Of a DNA stretch of 64,000 bases, positions 11,450 through 21,473 are shown piece after piece. The translations under genes were made by a program, and so were the position numbers. The stretch is from Patagioenas fasciata (taxonomy: Eukaryota > Chordata > Aves > Columbiformes > Columbidae): positions 18,049,001 through 18,113,000 of the forward strand of contig NC_092520.1 of the NCBI RefSeq assembly GCF_037038585.1, written 5' to 3'. Position 1 is the first letter of the stretch. Every line of letters starts with the position of its first letter. The notes under the pieces are model-generated. The model worked only from the letters and a program-made list of their open reading frames with translations. It had not been told where the DNA came from and ran no database searches.

Positions 11450-12560
11450 GTGGGCCTACATTGCCTCTGGTGTTAGTTTTATCTGCTACATATTTGAAAA
11501 AGCTCTTCCTGTTGTCCTTGACCCCTCTCACCAGGTGTAATTCTAGGGAGGCCTTAGCTTTCCTAGTTGCCTCCCTACATCCCCTGACAACAGCCTTATA
11601 TTCTCCCCAAGTGGCCAGCCCCTCCTTCCATGATCTGTAAACTCTTCTCTTCCACTTGAGCTTACCCAGCAGCTCCCTGTTTAACCACGCAGGTCTCCTG
11701 GCTCCCTTCCTTGACTTCCTACGTGTCAGGATGCTCCGATCTTGTGCCCGGTAGAAACACTCCCTGAACACTAACCAACTCTCTTGGGCTCCTTTACCTT
11801 CAAGCAGCCTTGCCCATGGGATTTCCCTTAGCAATTGCCTAAAAAGGCCAAAGTTTGCCTTACTGAAATCCAGGGTTGCAATTCTGCTTGCTATCCTGCT
11901 CCTACCACATGAGATCCTGAACTCCACCATCTCATGGTCGCTGCAACCAAGGCAGCCCTCAACCTTTACCACTTCAACCAGACTCTCCTTGTTAGTGATG
12001 ATGGCGTCCAGCAATGCACCTCTACTAGTCAGCTCCTCCACCCTTTGCATCAGAAAGTTATCATCAAGGCACTGGAGGAACCTCCTAGACTGTGGCTGGC
12101 CAGCCCAGTAGTCCCTCCAACAACCATCAGGGAAGTTAAAATCCCCCACCACAACCAGGGCCTGTGATTGCAAGGCTGCTCCCAGCTGTCTGTAGAGAAC
12201 TCATCAACTTCCTCACCCTGATCTGGTGGTTTGTAATAGATGCCCACAATAGTATCACCCCTGCCAACCTGCCCCTTAATTCTCACCCACAGACTCTCAA
12301 CTTGCTGCTCATCCGTGCCTGGACAATACTCAATACATTGTAGTTGCACTCTCACATAAAGAGCAACTCCACCACCACACCTGGCTGGCCTGTCTTTCCT
12401 GAAAAGGACATAGCCAACCATGACCACATTCCAGTCATGTGTGCTGACCCACCATGTCTCTGTAATTGCCACCAGATCATAATCTCCTGCCCTAACACAG
12501 GTTTCTAACTCCTCCTGCTTATTCCCCATGCTGCCCGCATTGGTGTACAGGCAGTTCAGA
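11450..12560 (-). pseudogene. CR1 endonuclease remnant
   Basis: Two overlapping minus-strand frames cover the apurinic-type endonuclease domain of CR1. The N-terminal part has CLYTNAGSMGNKQEELE and ITETWW; the C-terminal part has VVVGDFNFPDGCW and CSDHEMVEF, the expected GDFN and SDH catalytic blocks. The frame shifts between them near 12170. The linker toward the RT (KSFFKYVADK) ends at the LTR insertion. Decayed, non-functional. Confidence 0.9.
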
Positions 12561-12740
12561 CAGCGAGCTGAGCACTCCGATTTCACCTCAGGGGTATGGG
12601 GAGCCTCCAGACCCTCATGAACTCTAGAGTGATGCCCTACTTTGAATGCCCTACTTTGAATGTCTTCTTTCCTGAAGACATCAAGTGCATTGAAATTCCT
12701 CACAGGGTCTCCAGAGCAGCTGTGGGTAACCTGGACTAAC

Positions 12741-14489
12741 ACAGAGATGTGTCTCCAGTTCTCCAGTGTGGCAGAGGAAATGGCAGGAGAGTATTACAGG
12801 CTTTTGTGAGCCATTTATCACCAAAAGGATGTAAAGCTTCTTCACATCTATTAAGACACGCTGTATATAAGAATTGTGCAAGTGTATCATATACAAAAAT
12901 GTTCACAGTTGATTCCACGCCAGTTCTCTCTCTTTTATTTCCTTCTTCTCCCAAATTAAAACCTATACAGTTGTCTACTTTTAAATTCAAAATACCACTT
13001 CCCTTAGAATTTTTTCCAGCTGGTAGGATTCTATGACATCAGAGTGCAGTATGCCAATATTTATTGCTACTAATACAGATATAATCAAAAACAATGTATA
13101 TTTGTGGAACAACTGCTAATATCTACTGTACTATTTTAATACAAACTCATTAAATACATTATGGTCAGGCCTCTAGCCTTCCTTCATCTGGAGGTGTGAT
13201 AAACTTTAAAGTAGTAGCAGTTTCTAGAGAGCCGAAGGAATGATAGCATATGAATTTCATTCCAACTATATGAGAAGATGCTGTGAAGTTTAATGTGAGA
13301 AGAAATGATGGAGAATTTATCATGAATAGTTAAACTTACAAACGAACTGTGTCCGTGCTGTAAAACTCCACAGGATTGCTTAACATCCTGTGAGGAATCA
13401 AGATCAGCCATGCAATTACTTCTCCATGTTGTGGCTGGCACTTGTATTTTCCCTTCTGAAAGGAGGTCGACCCCCTTAGACAACATATGGGGCTCAAGTA
13501 TCAATACAACAGAGACTATTTGTCATCTGGAGCATTTGGAAAAGCTGCTTTCCAAACTCCAGCTATGACTAACAGAAAGGAGAGTGTTTGTATCAGTCCA
13601 GAGAAGGTTGATTGACCAGAGAAGAAGCAAAAAGTATAGTATCTATCCAAAAACATGTTTATACAAGAGATATTAATACAGGATTGCTGGAAGCCCAGGT
13701 TGTGGACTTATGAAGAGATGTGAAGTACCAGGGAAAACACCAGTTTGACCCTCAATGGGTATCACCTGGATACACAGTTTGAATGTATTTGAAGGCAAAT
13801 TAGGATCAATTTTTTTTTTTTTAATTTTCAGTATGGTTCATCTCTGTGCATGAGAATGGTGATTCACCCTGATGTCCAGCATAAACGTTATCCCCAGTGT
13901 CCCTCTCAGATGATATGCACAGCCATGCACAACACACTCCATAGAACTTGAAGTTCCCAAGCCAGCTCCTGCCTGGGGAGACGTGACAGCTGGTGGGCAC
14001 TTGCTCATGGAGCTGATGGGTGAGCCAGCAAGGCCTCCTGCAAGGGCTGGGATGGGTCTGAAGGTGATGCAGGGCTGCTCCAGCTTAGGGGTGTTGAGCA
14101 GAATCTGCCAGACAGAGCAGGAGGGCACGGTGTCTCTCTCCTCGCCTCTGATGAGACGGCGCTGGGGCTGTATCATGCCCCTCGAAGATCAGGTATCAGA
14201 GCTCATCCAGGGAATCCAAGCAGCAAAAAACATCAGCACCTACAAGGACAGAGTCAGGCATCACTGATGAAGCCACAAAGGTAGGAACAGGCATGACTTT
14301 CTCCCCTATTCTTTGAGAAGTCCCAGGAAAAGGGGTCATTCCTGGCACAGGAGAAAGAACCCTTACTGGCAGCTACTGCGGTGCTACTTTGGACCCAAAG
14401 TGGTGGATTTCCCAACACTGGCCACTTTTCAGATTTAACTGAACAGTGTGGCGGACCGCCTTTTCTAGATCGTGCTTTAGTTTAAGAAA
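12741..14489. other. Noncoding stretch, nothing recognised
   Basis: AT-rich sequence to about 13830, becoming GC-richer around 13850-14280. Overlapping frames of 94-112 codons on the two strands at 13838-14267 show no family similarity I recognise and no clear splice sites. An A/T run lies at 13810-13822. Confidence 0.4.
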
Positions 14490-14550
14490 GGTTGGACCAG
14501 GTGACCCTTCAGGTCCTTTCCAACCAGATATTCCATGATTCTATGATTCT
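14490..14550 (+). mobile_element. CR1 LINE 3' tail fragment
   Basis: The text GGTTGGACCAGGTGACCC followed by TTTCCAACC and GATTCTATGATTCT is the last part of a CR1 3' UTR with its octamer repeats. Only about 60 bp remain. Confidence 0.8.
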
Positions 14551-14771
14551 CAACACATGTGATAGCCTCAGGGCATGGCAAGTTAACAGAAATGTGCAGC
14601 GCCCCTTTGCCAGGTCGTGGGGCACGGCAGGGAGCCCCTGGGGAGCTGGGGTGTCCTTTCAAAAACCCAAACAGCAACATCCTTCACTGTCCCTTGCTAG
14701 AACAAGAGGTTGGAAGGAAAGCACCCTGCTTTTTTATTGCCTGGTAGTTTTTACCTTCTCTCAGAACTCTC

Positions 14772-14840
14772 AGCTGAAATGTGAACTTTTTAAGAAGTGC
14801 CACTATCTCGGTGTCTACAGCTACTTGGCAAAACTCCTTG
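14772..14840 (+). other. Decayed copy of the antisense exon-like segment
   Basis: This is the unit A counterpart of 16764-16828. The frame reads LKCELFKKCHYLGVYSYLAK, but the 3' donor seen in the other unit is lost and the frame runs on. It is probably non-functional. Confidence 0.35.
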
Positions 14841-15074
14841 CTTTGTGTTTGAGATTCAGACAACATCAGCCAGTGTTAGGATTGCCAGCTGACATGAACA
14901 GAAAAGTGGGACTTTTCCTCTTTATTTAGGTAGTGGGTCAAAGAGCTCCAAATGGTGAGTCTTGTGACCTCACTGGGGTGTCTGCTCAGCCTTGCACAAA
15001 CAGAGCTTCAACGAGTGCAAAATGAAAGTGCCAACACTGGAATTCTCCTCTGAATCAAAGCTAGCTTAAGTTAC

Positions 15075-16394
15075 CTTCTGTCCCCAGAGAAACTCTTCAC
15101 GTGTTGGTTTTCTGGAGCTACTGGAGGCATTAGGGAAACGTGGAAGTAAACAGCTTGGCAAGGACCTTGCTTGTCCCTGTGGCAGCAGTCCCACCTTCTG
15201 AGGGGGTAGGCTTTTGTTATCACACTCTTTGTGGAACACACATAACTCTGAGGTTTCTGCTTGTGCCTGTGGCCCATAGTGCTGGTAACTCCTTGGCTGC
15301 TGCCCCAGCAAGGCCAGCCTCCTCCTCCTCCTCCTCCTCCTCCTCCTCCTCAAAGTGTTCCTCATGGTGGTCAATAAGGAGCTGGACCAGTCCTGTCACC
15401 TGCACACAGCAAACCATTGGTTTCCACCTGGTGGCTGAAAACAGGTCAAATCGCCTTTCCCATTCCTAAATTTGGCTTCACTGCAGAAGCTGCAGCTGTG
15501 GGGCTGCTCTTACCAGCGGCTCGCACACCAGCATTCGCTGAAGAGTGAAGGCAGCCAGGAACCACTGAACAGCAAAGCTCGAGTGGGCCCAGGAGGTTGT
15601 AGAAGGCTGGAAACACAGTGTACCTTCATCACCTCCACCAGAACATCGACAGGGAGCATGTCGTCCTCCGGTGGGCTGAGGAGGTCTGGCCCCAGACAGA
15701 TGGCCAGTTTGTGGGCTGTCATCCTAGTGGTTTCAGCATTCCTGCTGATGTTATGGAGCAGGGTGAGCTGGTGCTTGAAGAGGAGGATGTTGGCCTTGGG
15801 CAACTTGCCACCCTGAGGGAACAGGAACACAAAGTTAATGAAGTAGGTGTCTGGCCAACAATATGCCTCTTTCAGGCAGGCTGTGGCTTTGCAGGCAAGT
15901 CCTGGGCTCTGGCAGTGCCTGTGCAGCAGCCAGGCTGTGGGCCACACTTACTCCTTTAGCCCCGCCAGCCCCTTTAGCACCTCCTGCCTGCTGGGTGCTC
16001 TTCCAGTACTGGTCGAGCTGTGTCTGGAGGAGCTGGGAGGGGATTTTGCAGAGGAACACCTGCAATGGCAAGGGCTGTGGGTGAGGCTGTGCCCACTGCT
16101 GCCACAAGCATGGGCAGCATCCCCAGTGCTCGGGCCAAGCAGCAGCTCCAGGGTTTGGGCTCCTGCTCTCCCAGGTGCCCGTCAGCACTGCCAGAGTCTG
16201 GAGCTGCTGGGCTCTGGGTCATCAGGGTTCACCTGCAGGATGACAGCCAGGAGGTGCACTGGCTGGCTTTCAAGGTGGACATGTGCTCCACTGCAAAGGG
16301 CCTTGCAGAGCTCCCAGGAGGTGCACTTGCTGGCTGCCAGTAGGAAGATGCCCTCCGTGGATGGCCCGTGTTCCTGCAGGAGAGCCAGTAGGTC
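15075..16394 (-). pseudogene. Partial second copy of RhoGAP exons (GAP domain only)
   Basis: Five exons homologous to exons 9-13 of the upstream gene: 16233-16394 (DLLALLQEHGPSTEGIF), 15952-16059 (FLCKIPSQLL), 15624-15812 (LPKANILLFKHQL, KLAICLGPDLLSPP), one starting at 15399 (VTGLVQLLIDHHEEHFE, then a run of 11 Glu), and 15075-15120 (SSSRKPTREEFLWGQK). The PH and N-terminal exons are absent. Frames are open, and splice sites are intact except the donor after the GAG-rich exon, where the expected AAG|GTATGT has become a poor site (AGAGTTATGT). Two indels, one in each of two neighbouring exons, cancel out and keep the frame. It may be a dead fragment or extra exons of the upstream gene, since phases match. 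Hallmark GAP residues are missing here too: Leu at the arginine finger, Gln and Cys for the Lys/Arg pair, Lys for the Asn. Confidence 0.75.
15319..15351 (-). repeat. GAG trinucleotide run coding poly-glutamate
   Basis: Eleven GAG codons in a row on the minus strand (CTC on the plus strand), within the C-terminal RhoGAP exon of unit A. Unit B has only five, so the run length is unstable between copies. Confidence 0.9.
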
Positions 16395-16763
16395 CTGCAG
16401 GGGAGAAAAGAAGAAATTGCTGAGCTGGAGACAGGCCCTGGGACAGGAAAGTAATTTTCAGGGGTACAATCAAGTGTGGATGGGTCTTCAGCTCCCCTGG
16501 GAAAGGACAGTGCATGGCTGGAGGTGTGTGATGTGGGCAGGGCTGGCTGTCTTTCCAAGACCCATCTGGGATATCTCTGATGGGCACACCAACTCTCTGG
16601 AGGAGCCAGCTGGATGGGAACCCTCTGGGGACCTGGGATGTGGTTCTTTCCAAAAACCAGGAAGCAGTATCCCTCACTGTTCCTTGCCAGAAAACCTGGT
16701 ATGAAGGAAAACACACAGTCTTTTTTATTATCTGTTTGTTTTTCCTTCTCTCTGTTCTCTCAG

Positions 16764-16828
16764 GTGGAATGTGAGCTTTTGAAGAAGTGCCAAGATCTCA
16801 TTGTCTACAGCTACTTAGCTGTCGTCAG
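16764..16828 (+). other. Exon-like segment antisense to the RhoGAP gene
   Basis: On the plus strand, a pyrimidine-rich acceptor (TTCTCTCAG, ending 16763) is followed by 65 open bases reading VECELLKKCQDLIVYSYLAV and then the donor CAG|GTAAAG. A related but decayed piece sits at 14772-14840 in the other tandem unit. The strand is opposite to the RhoGAP gene. I do not recognise the family. It could be an exon of an overlapping gene, a captured exon, or chance. Confidence 0.3.
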
Positions 16829-16886
16829 GTAAAGCTATGATAAATTTGAAGCAATTCTCCTCTGAATCAAATCTAGCTCGTGTTAC

Positions 16887-16932
16887 CTTCTCTCCCCAGA
16901 AGAGCTCTTCAGATGTTCGCTTTCGGGACCTA
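16887..16932 (-). CDS. Small RhoGAP exon beyond the in-frame stop
   Basis: A 46-base exon bounded by CCCCAG and AAG|GTAACA, coding SRSRKRTSEELFWGEK when joined to the preceding exon at a good donor (AG|GTATGT, near 17216). Its phase fits the preceding exon exactly, which suggests that an ancestral protein continued through it. In this copy a TAG at 17276-17278 stops translation first. The paralogous exon at 15075-15120 is also open. It ends in phase 0, the same phase at which the unit A GAP exon begins. Confidence 0.55.
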
Positions 16933-17275
16933 CTGGGGACACCTGCAATGACAATTAGGAAATGAACATCTGGCAGCGACCTACCTGTCCAACTGCTACC
17001 TCAGTTCTGAAAGGCAGATCCCTTGGATGTGTTTGTTCAGTCCAGCTGTGCCACAGCTGGTGGGATCACTGCACAAAGTGCGATGGCCAACCTGCCTTAG
17101 CCTTACTCTGCACTTTTGCAGAGCTGCAGGCTGGTGAATGATTTTGTTTGTCCCTGTGGCAGCAGTCCCACCTTCTGAGGGGGGAGGCTTTGATTGTCAC
17201 GCTGTTTGTGGATCTCACATACCTTGGCAGTTTCTGCCCTGGCGAGTCGGCGGTCGATGAACCAGCAAGCCCAGG

Positions 17276-20200
17276 CTACTCCTCCTCCTCCTCAAAGAGC
17301 TCCTCATGGTGGTCAATGAGGAGCTGGACCAGCCCTGTCACCTGCACACAGCAAACCACTGGTTTCCACCTGGTGGCTGGAAACAGCTCAAACCGCCTTT
17401 CCCACTCCTGAATTTGGCTTCACTGCAGAAGCTGCAGCTGTGGGGCTGCTCTTACCAGCAACCCCCACACCAGCATTCGCTGAAGAGCAAAGGCAGCCAG
17501 GAACCACTGAATAGCAAAGCTCGAGTGAGCCCAGGAGGTTGTAGAAGGCTGGAAAGACAGCGTACCTTCAACACCTCCACCAGGATATCAACGGGGAGCA
17601 TGTCCTCCTCCGGTGGGCTGAGGAGGTCTGGCCCCAAACAGATGGCCAGTTTGCGGGCCGTCATCCTGGTGGTGGTGACATTCCTGCTGATCTTCTGCAG
17701 GAGGCTGAGTAACTGTTTGAGGAGGAGGAGGTTGGCCTTGGGCAACTTGCTGGCCACCCTGAGGGAACAGGAACACAAAGTTAGTAAAGTAGGTCTTGTC
17801 AACATAGGTCTCCCAGGCTGATGTCAGCCAAGCCCACCCCAGGGAAGGCTCCCTGGCCATGCTGGGTCTACAGCAGAGGGACTGCCTTGGCTGAGTTATG
17901 GCCGCCTCCCTCCCTGTCTACCTTTCTGACAAGAGTCCCTTTGTGGAGCAACACAAATGCCTGTGGGCAATGCTCCAAGGAGAGAAAGAAAGGCTTTTCT
18001 GTGCTACTTTCCCCCACAACCTGATCGCACAGCAGCAGCCAGAGGTGGGTGTCTTGCTGAAAACAGGGCTTTTTCAGGCAAGCCGTGGCTTTGCAAGCAA
18101 ATACCGGGTCCTGGCAGTGCCTGTGGAGCAGACAGGCTGCTGGCCACACTTACTCCTTTAGCCCAGCCAGCCTCTCCTGCCTGCTGGTCTTCTGCAGGGC
18201 GCTCATCCAGTCCTGGTAGAGCTCGTTCTGGAGGAGCTTGGAGGGGATCTTGTGCAGGAACTCCTGCAATGGCAAGGGCTGCGGGTCAGGCTGTGTCCAC
18301 TGCTGCCGAGAGCACAGGCAGCATCCCCAGTGCTCAGGCTGAGCAGCAGCTCCAGGGTTTGGGCTTCTGCTCTCACAGTTACCCATGAGGAGCAACAGAG
18401 CTGGGAGCTGCCAAGTTCTGTGTCATCAGGGTTCACCTGAAAGATGGCGGCCAGGAGGTGCACCGGCTGGCCTTCCAGCTGGACCTGGGCTCCGCTGTCC
18501 AGGGCCTCCCGGAGCTCCCGAGAGGCGCGCTCGCCAGCCGCCAGCAGAAAGATCCCCTCCGTGGATGGGCCGTGCTCCTGCAGGAGAGCCAGCAGGTCCT
18601 GTGGGGACAGAGAAGGACATTGGCTCCCCAGCTCTCACTGGGGCAGGACAGGAAGTGGCTGGAGGTGGGTGAATGTGCAGAGGAGCAGGCTTGGTCTCCA
18701 AGACCCATCTGGGATCTCTCTGATGGGGACACTGCCTCTCCAGAGGAGCCACTGGATGGGGGACCCCCTGGCCAGATGTCCTTACCTGGATGGGCTGGGC
18801 CAGTGTGCCATCCTGGCTGCAGAGGTCTGATAGGGGCCGGCCAAAGAGAGGCGCCCTGTCTCTAGCAGCCGGCAACCCTCGCCTCCCAAACGGCCAGGGC
18901 AGCCTCCTCCTGTGTGTCCCACCTGCTACCAAGGAGAACAGAGTGAAGAACCATGGAGTGGAAATGCCAGGCAAGCTCTCCTGGACCCTCTCAGTACTGT
19001 CCCCCCACTGCTGAGCACAGAAGAGAAGCATCATTTGGGAACTAGGGATGCCAGGGGCTCAGCTCTCTCCCTCTGCAGTGAGATGCGGATGGACGTGCCC
19101 TGCGGGAAGGGCAGCAGCAGCCCCAGTGCAGCACAAGTGCCCGTTTGTGAGTCAAGGACAGAAGGGCCATCCTGCCCCTGTCTTCCCCAAACTCACCAGC
19201 CACGTGGCCAACTCCACCGTCACTGCAGGATGGGACAACAGGTGGTGGCCGCTGCTCTGCACCAGCCTGCAAGAAATACGCTGCGCTCACCAAATACCCC
19301 GCAGAAGAAAGGGCTCCTGGCAAGCTGCATCAGCATCTGGCCATGTGTGAGAGGTGGGGACAGCTGAGATTACATCCTGAGTGATCCTGACCTTTGCCTG
19401 GCTCTCCACCAGCCTCTCCAGGCTGCTGGTGTGCAGTGTCATGGCCTGGGCAAGGGGAAAAAGAGCAGAAGGTGAGAAGTGATGCACCTGATGCTGGGCT
19501 GGAGCAGCCCCTGGGGACAGAGCAGAGACACTCACAGCGTTGTGTGCCCTCAGCTCCTTCAGCAGAGGCTTGAATGAGGGCAGCTGGCTGACCTGGGCTC
19601 CCCTGGCTCCTTCTGGTGTTCTGTGCATGGGGAAGGGACAAAGAAAGTGCTGTGTGAGACCCAAGCTTCCTTTTCACTCTCCTGCAAGCTGGGGAGCACT
19701 TCCAAGCTGCCCCAAAGCAGCTGGGGACCACTCGGCAGTGGAGCGGAGAGCAGCGGCGGGGGTGAGGATGGGGCTGGGCAGGTGTTGGAAGAACACGGCT
19801 GGGTGAAGCCGCTCCACAAGCTCTACCCAACCCAGAGCTATCTGCACATTGGGGACAGATCTCCCCAGCTGGGAGAGATGTTTCTGCATCGTACAACGAT
19901 GCCTGAAGCATCCCCCCATGACATGAGCTCTGGCTCCCCAGGCTGCACTGCCAGGGACGGCTTACCCAAGGAGCGCGTGGACCCACAGCTCCTTCACTGC
20001 CCGGCAGCTGCAGAAAGAGAGGAGAAACAGCCTGAGTGCTGCTGCTCCCCAGCCTGCAGGCAGAGGCGGGTGCCGGCACAGCCCTGCCCCGTGGGGATGG
20101 TCACAGAGTCAGGACAGAGCCCTGTGGGGCAGGACTCATCCGTGCCATGCGACGCGGCACCGAAACTCACCGGAAAGTGATCACACAGGAGCCACAGGGC

Positions 20201-20800
20201 CAGACGAGGACGAGCGAGGTGGTGTGCTTCCCGTCCTCCTCCTCTGTGGCATCACCGGCTGCCCCCGTCCCGCTGCTCAGCACTCGCAGCTGGTCGAGGG
20301 CCAGGCAGAGCTGCGGGCGCAGGGCACTGCCACGTCTGCAGAGAGGAGCGGCAGGGTGTGACCTGGAGGTGGCCGAGCCAGGTGGCTCCCCTCCGGCATC
20401 CCCCTGCCACGGGCACGGCCAAGGGTGCATCCAGCACCAGGGTGCCGGAAGCTGCTCCTTGGGTGTCTCTGCCCTGGTGCCGGGGCCAGGGCTTGGGAGG
20501 AAAGGCAGCTGGGCTCCGCGAGTCTTACTGGGGCTTGCTGATGACTAAGATGGTGCTGAAGAGGAGGAGGTCCCTCTTCCTCGTCACACGGCCCTGGGTC
20601 ACCCGCACGCGCTGCCGGAGCAGTGGCTCAGGTAATTCCAGGATGGGCATGCACTGCTGCACGAGCTCAGGGTCGCCCCTGCAGAGCAGACGGCGTCGGG
20701 TGTGTGAAAAGCGGCTGCTGCGGGGTCTGGTAGTGCTGGGGTATCCCCGAGCTCTGGGGGGAACCTACCTGGAGCCGCGGCAGCAGTTCACCTGGCCCAT
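17276..20800 (-). CDS. RhoGAP-family protein with PH domain (TAGAP/ARHGAP20-like), 12 coding exons
   Basis: Exons, 5' to 3': 20769-20800, 20529-20678, 20171-20335, 19966-20007, 19536-19620, 19392-19445, 19197-19266, 18786-18922, 18437-18598, 18154-18263, 17566-17758, 17276-17341. All have AG/GT borders and compatible phases, giving 421 residues. The start ATG has A at -3 and G at +4; MGQVNCC fits N-myristoylation with neighbouring cysteines. Residues about 33-130 resemble a PH domain (RKRDLLLFSTILVISKPQ through AVKELWVHALLG). A linker holds QLPSFKPLLKEL and SLERLVESQAK. The RhoGAP domain covers about 225-417 (LFGRPLSDLC, LLALLQEHGPSTEGIF, KLPKANLLLLKQLL, KLAICLGPDLLSP). Such proteins normally speed GTP hydrolysis by Rho GTPases. 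Here the catalytic positions are changed: Leu263 for the arginine finger, Gln299 and His303 for the Lys/Arg pair, Lys372 for Asn. The stop follows five Glu codons where the paralogue reads on. TAGAP versus ARHGAP20 affinity is not settled. Transcription is not shown. Confidence 0.8.
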
Positions 20801-21049
20801 CCTGGCGAGACCAGAAGCTGTCTTCGAACAGACAGTCTGGTGTATACAAAATAGCTCCCAGCTGGCTGCAGCAAGGCTGCCAAAGGGCTCTCCTGTGCCG
20901 GTCAGTGCTGCAGGGCAAGAGCTGGGCTCTTACCCTTGCCGCTCCGTGTTGGCACAGAACCGTTGCCGGGCCAGCGCCGGGTCAACAGAACATCCCATTC
21001 TAACCGCCCTGGTGGGGGAGGGGCAATGGGGGTCTCCCCGCTTTGCCCA
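20801..21049. other. 5' flank of the RhoGAP gene
   Basis: GC-rich sequence just upstream of the predicted start codon. It should hold the 5' UTR, or an intron with an upstream noncoding exon, but I see no TATA box or other decisive promoter signal. TACACCAG at 20839-20846 could serve as an acceptor just upstream of the ATG. Confidence 0.35.
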
Positions 21050-21300
21050 CATCTCTCTCGTCCTGGGGAGCCCAGAGCTGGGCACAGCACTGCAGGTCTG
21101 GCCTCAGCAGCGCTGAGCAGATGGAAGGGTCACCTCCCTCCAGCTGCTGCCAACGCTTTGCCCCATGCAGCCCGAGACAGAGCTTGCCACGGCCTTGCTG
21201 GCTCCTGATCACTTGGTGTTCACCAGGACTCCAGGACCTTTTGAGCCACATTGCTTTCCAGCTGCTTTGCTGTCTGCTTTGTGTCATGAGTCTGTGTGCT
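21050..21300 (-). mobile_element. Diverged CR1 LINE fragment
   Basis: Minus-strand text reads as CR1 3' coding sequence (LLRPDLQCCAQLWAPQDERD, the equivalent of the [15 protein letters not shown] block) with many changes. It is older than the CR1s at 3770 and 9091. It lies immediately left of the second segmental copy. Confidence 0.65.
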
Positions 21301-21473
21301 TGTGTCCCGGGACCCTTCGTACTGGCACTGATGCCATCCACAGTCAGTCCCACCCTCTTTCTGCAGGTGTCTTGGTGCCACTGCTGTGAGGGTGAGGGGG
21401 GCATGTTTCCTTCAGCCAGTGCAGTGGCTCCAGTGGAAAGGTTCTTGTTATGGGCCAGGGAGAAAGAAGATGC

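Larger units (their letters stand above)
9091..12740 (-). mobile_element. Long CR1 LINE, 5'-truncated, split by an LTR
   Basis: This minus-strand CR1 of about 3 kb begins, reading backwards, with the 3' octamer repeats at 9091-9115. It covers the 3' UTR, reverse transcriptase and endonuclease regions up to about 12740. The first open reading frame of a full CR1 is missing. The coding part is broken by frameshifts and stops, and 639 bp of LTR DNA interrupt it between the endonuclease-RT linker and the RT domain. A 14-bp direct duplication at 12632-12659 adds further disruption near the 5' end. It is inactive. Confidence 0.95.
14640..16620. repeat. Tandem unit A of the RhoGAP exon block
   Basis: Roughly 2 kb that matches 16620-18770 in direct orientation, including introns and exons. 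Anchors seen in both units are the antisense exon-like piece (14772 and 16764), the last small exon (15075 and 16887), the GAG-rich exon, the central GAP exons and the intron text CAAGACCCATCTGGGAT. Divergence is clearly greater than between the two large segmental copies, so this duplication is older. Confidence 0.85.
16620..18770. repeat. Tandem unit B of the RhoGAP exon block
   Basis: Direct repeat of 14640-16620. This unit is continuous with the upstream exons of the full gene, so it is likely the parental one. Intron lengths differ from unit A, for example between 17760 and 18154. Confidence 0.83.

Noticed and set aside
12632-12659. 14-bp direct repeat
   Set aside because: A simple local duplication inside dead CR1 sequence with no further structure.
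13838-14267. Overlapping frames of 94-112 codons in GC-rich DNA
   Set aside because: Open on both strands with no family similarity or clear splice sites; probably an effect of composition.
15319-15351. CTC repeat as a possible regulatory microsatellite
   Set aside because: It lies in phase inside a GAP exon and codes a Glu run also present, though shorter, in the paralogue.
18426-19034. 202-codon single-exon minus-strand frame
   Set aside because: It contains the true exon 18786-18922 but reads through introns on both sides and in a wrong frame over 18437-18598. The spliced model explains it better.
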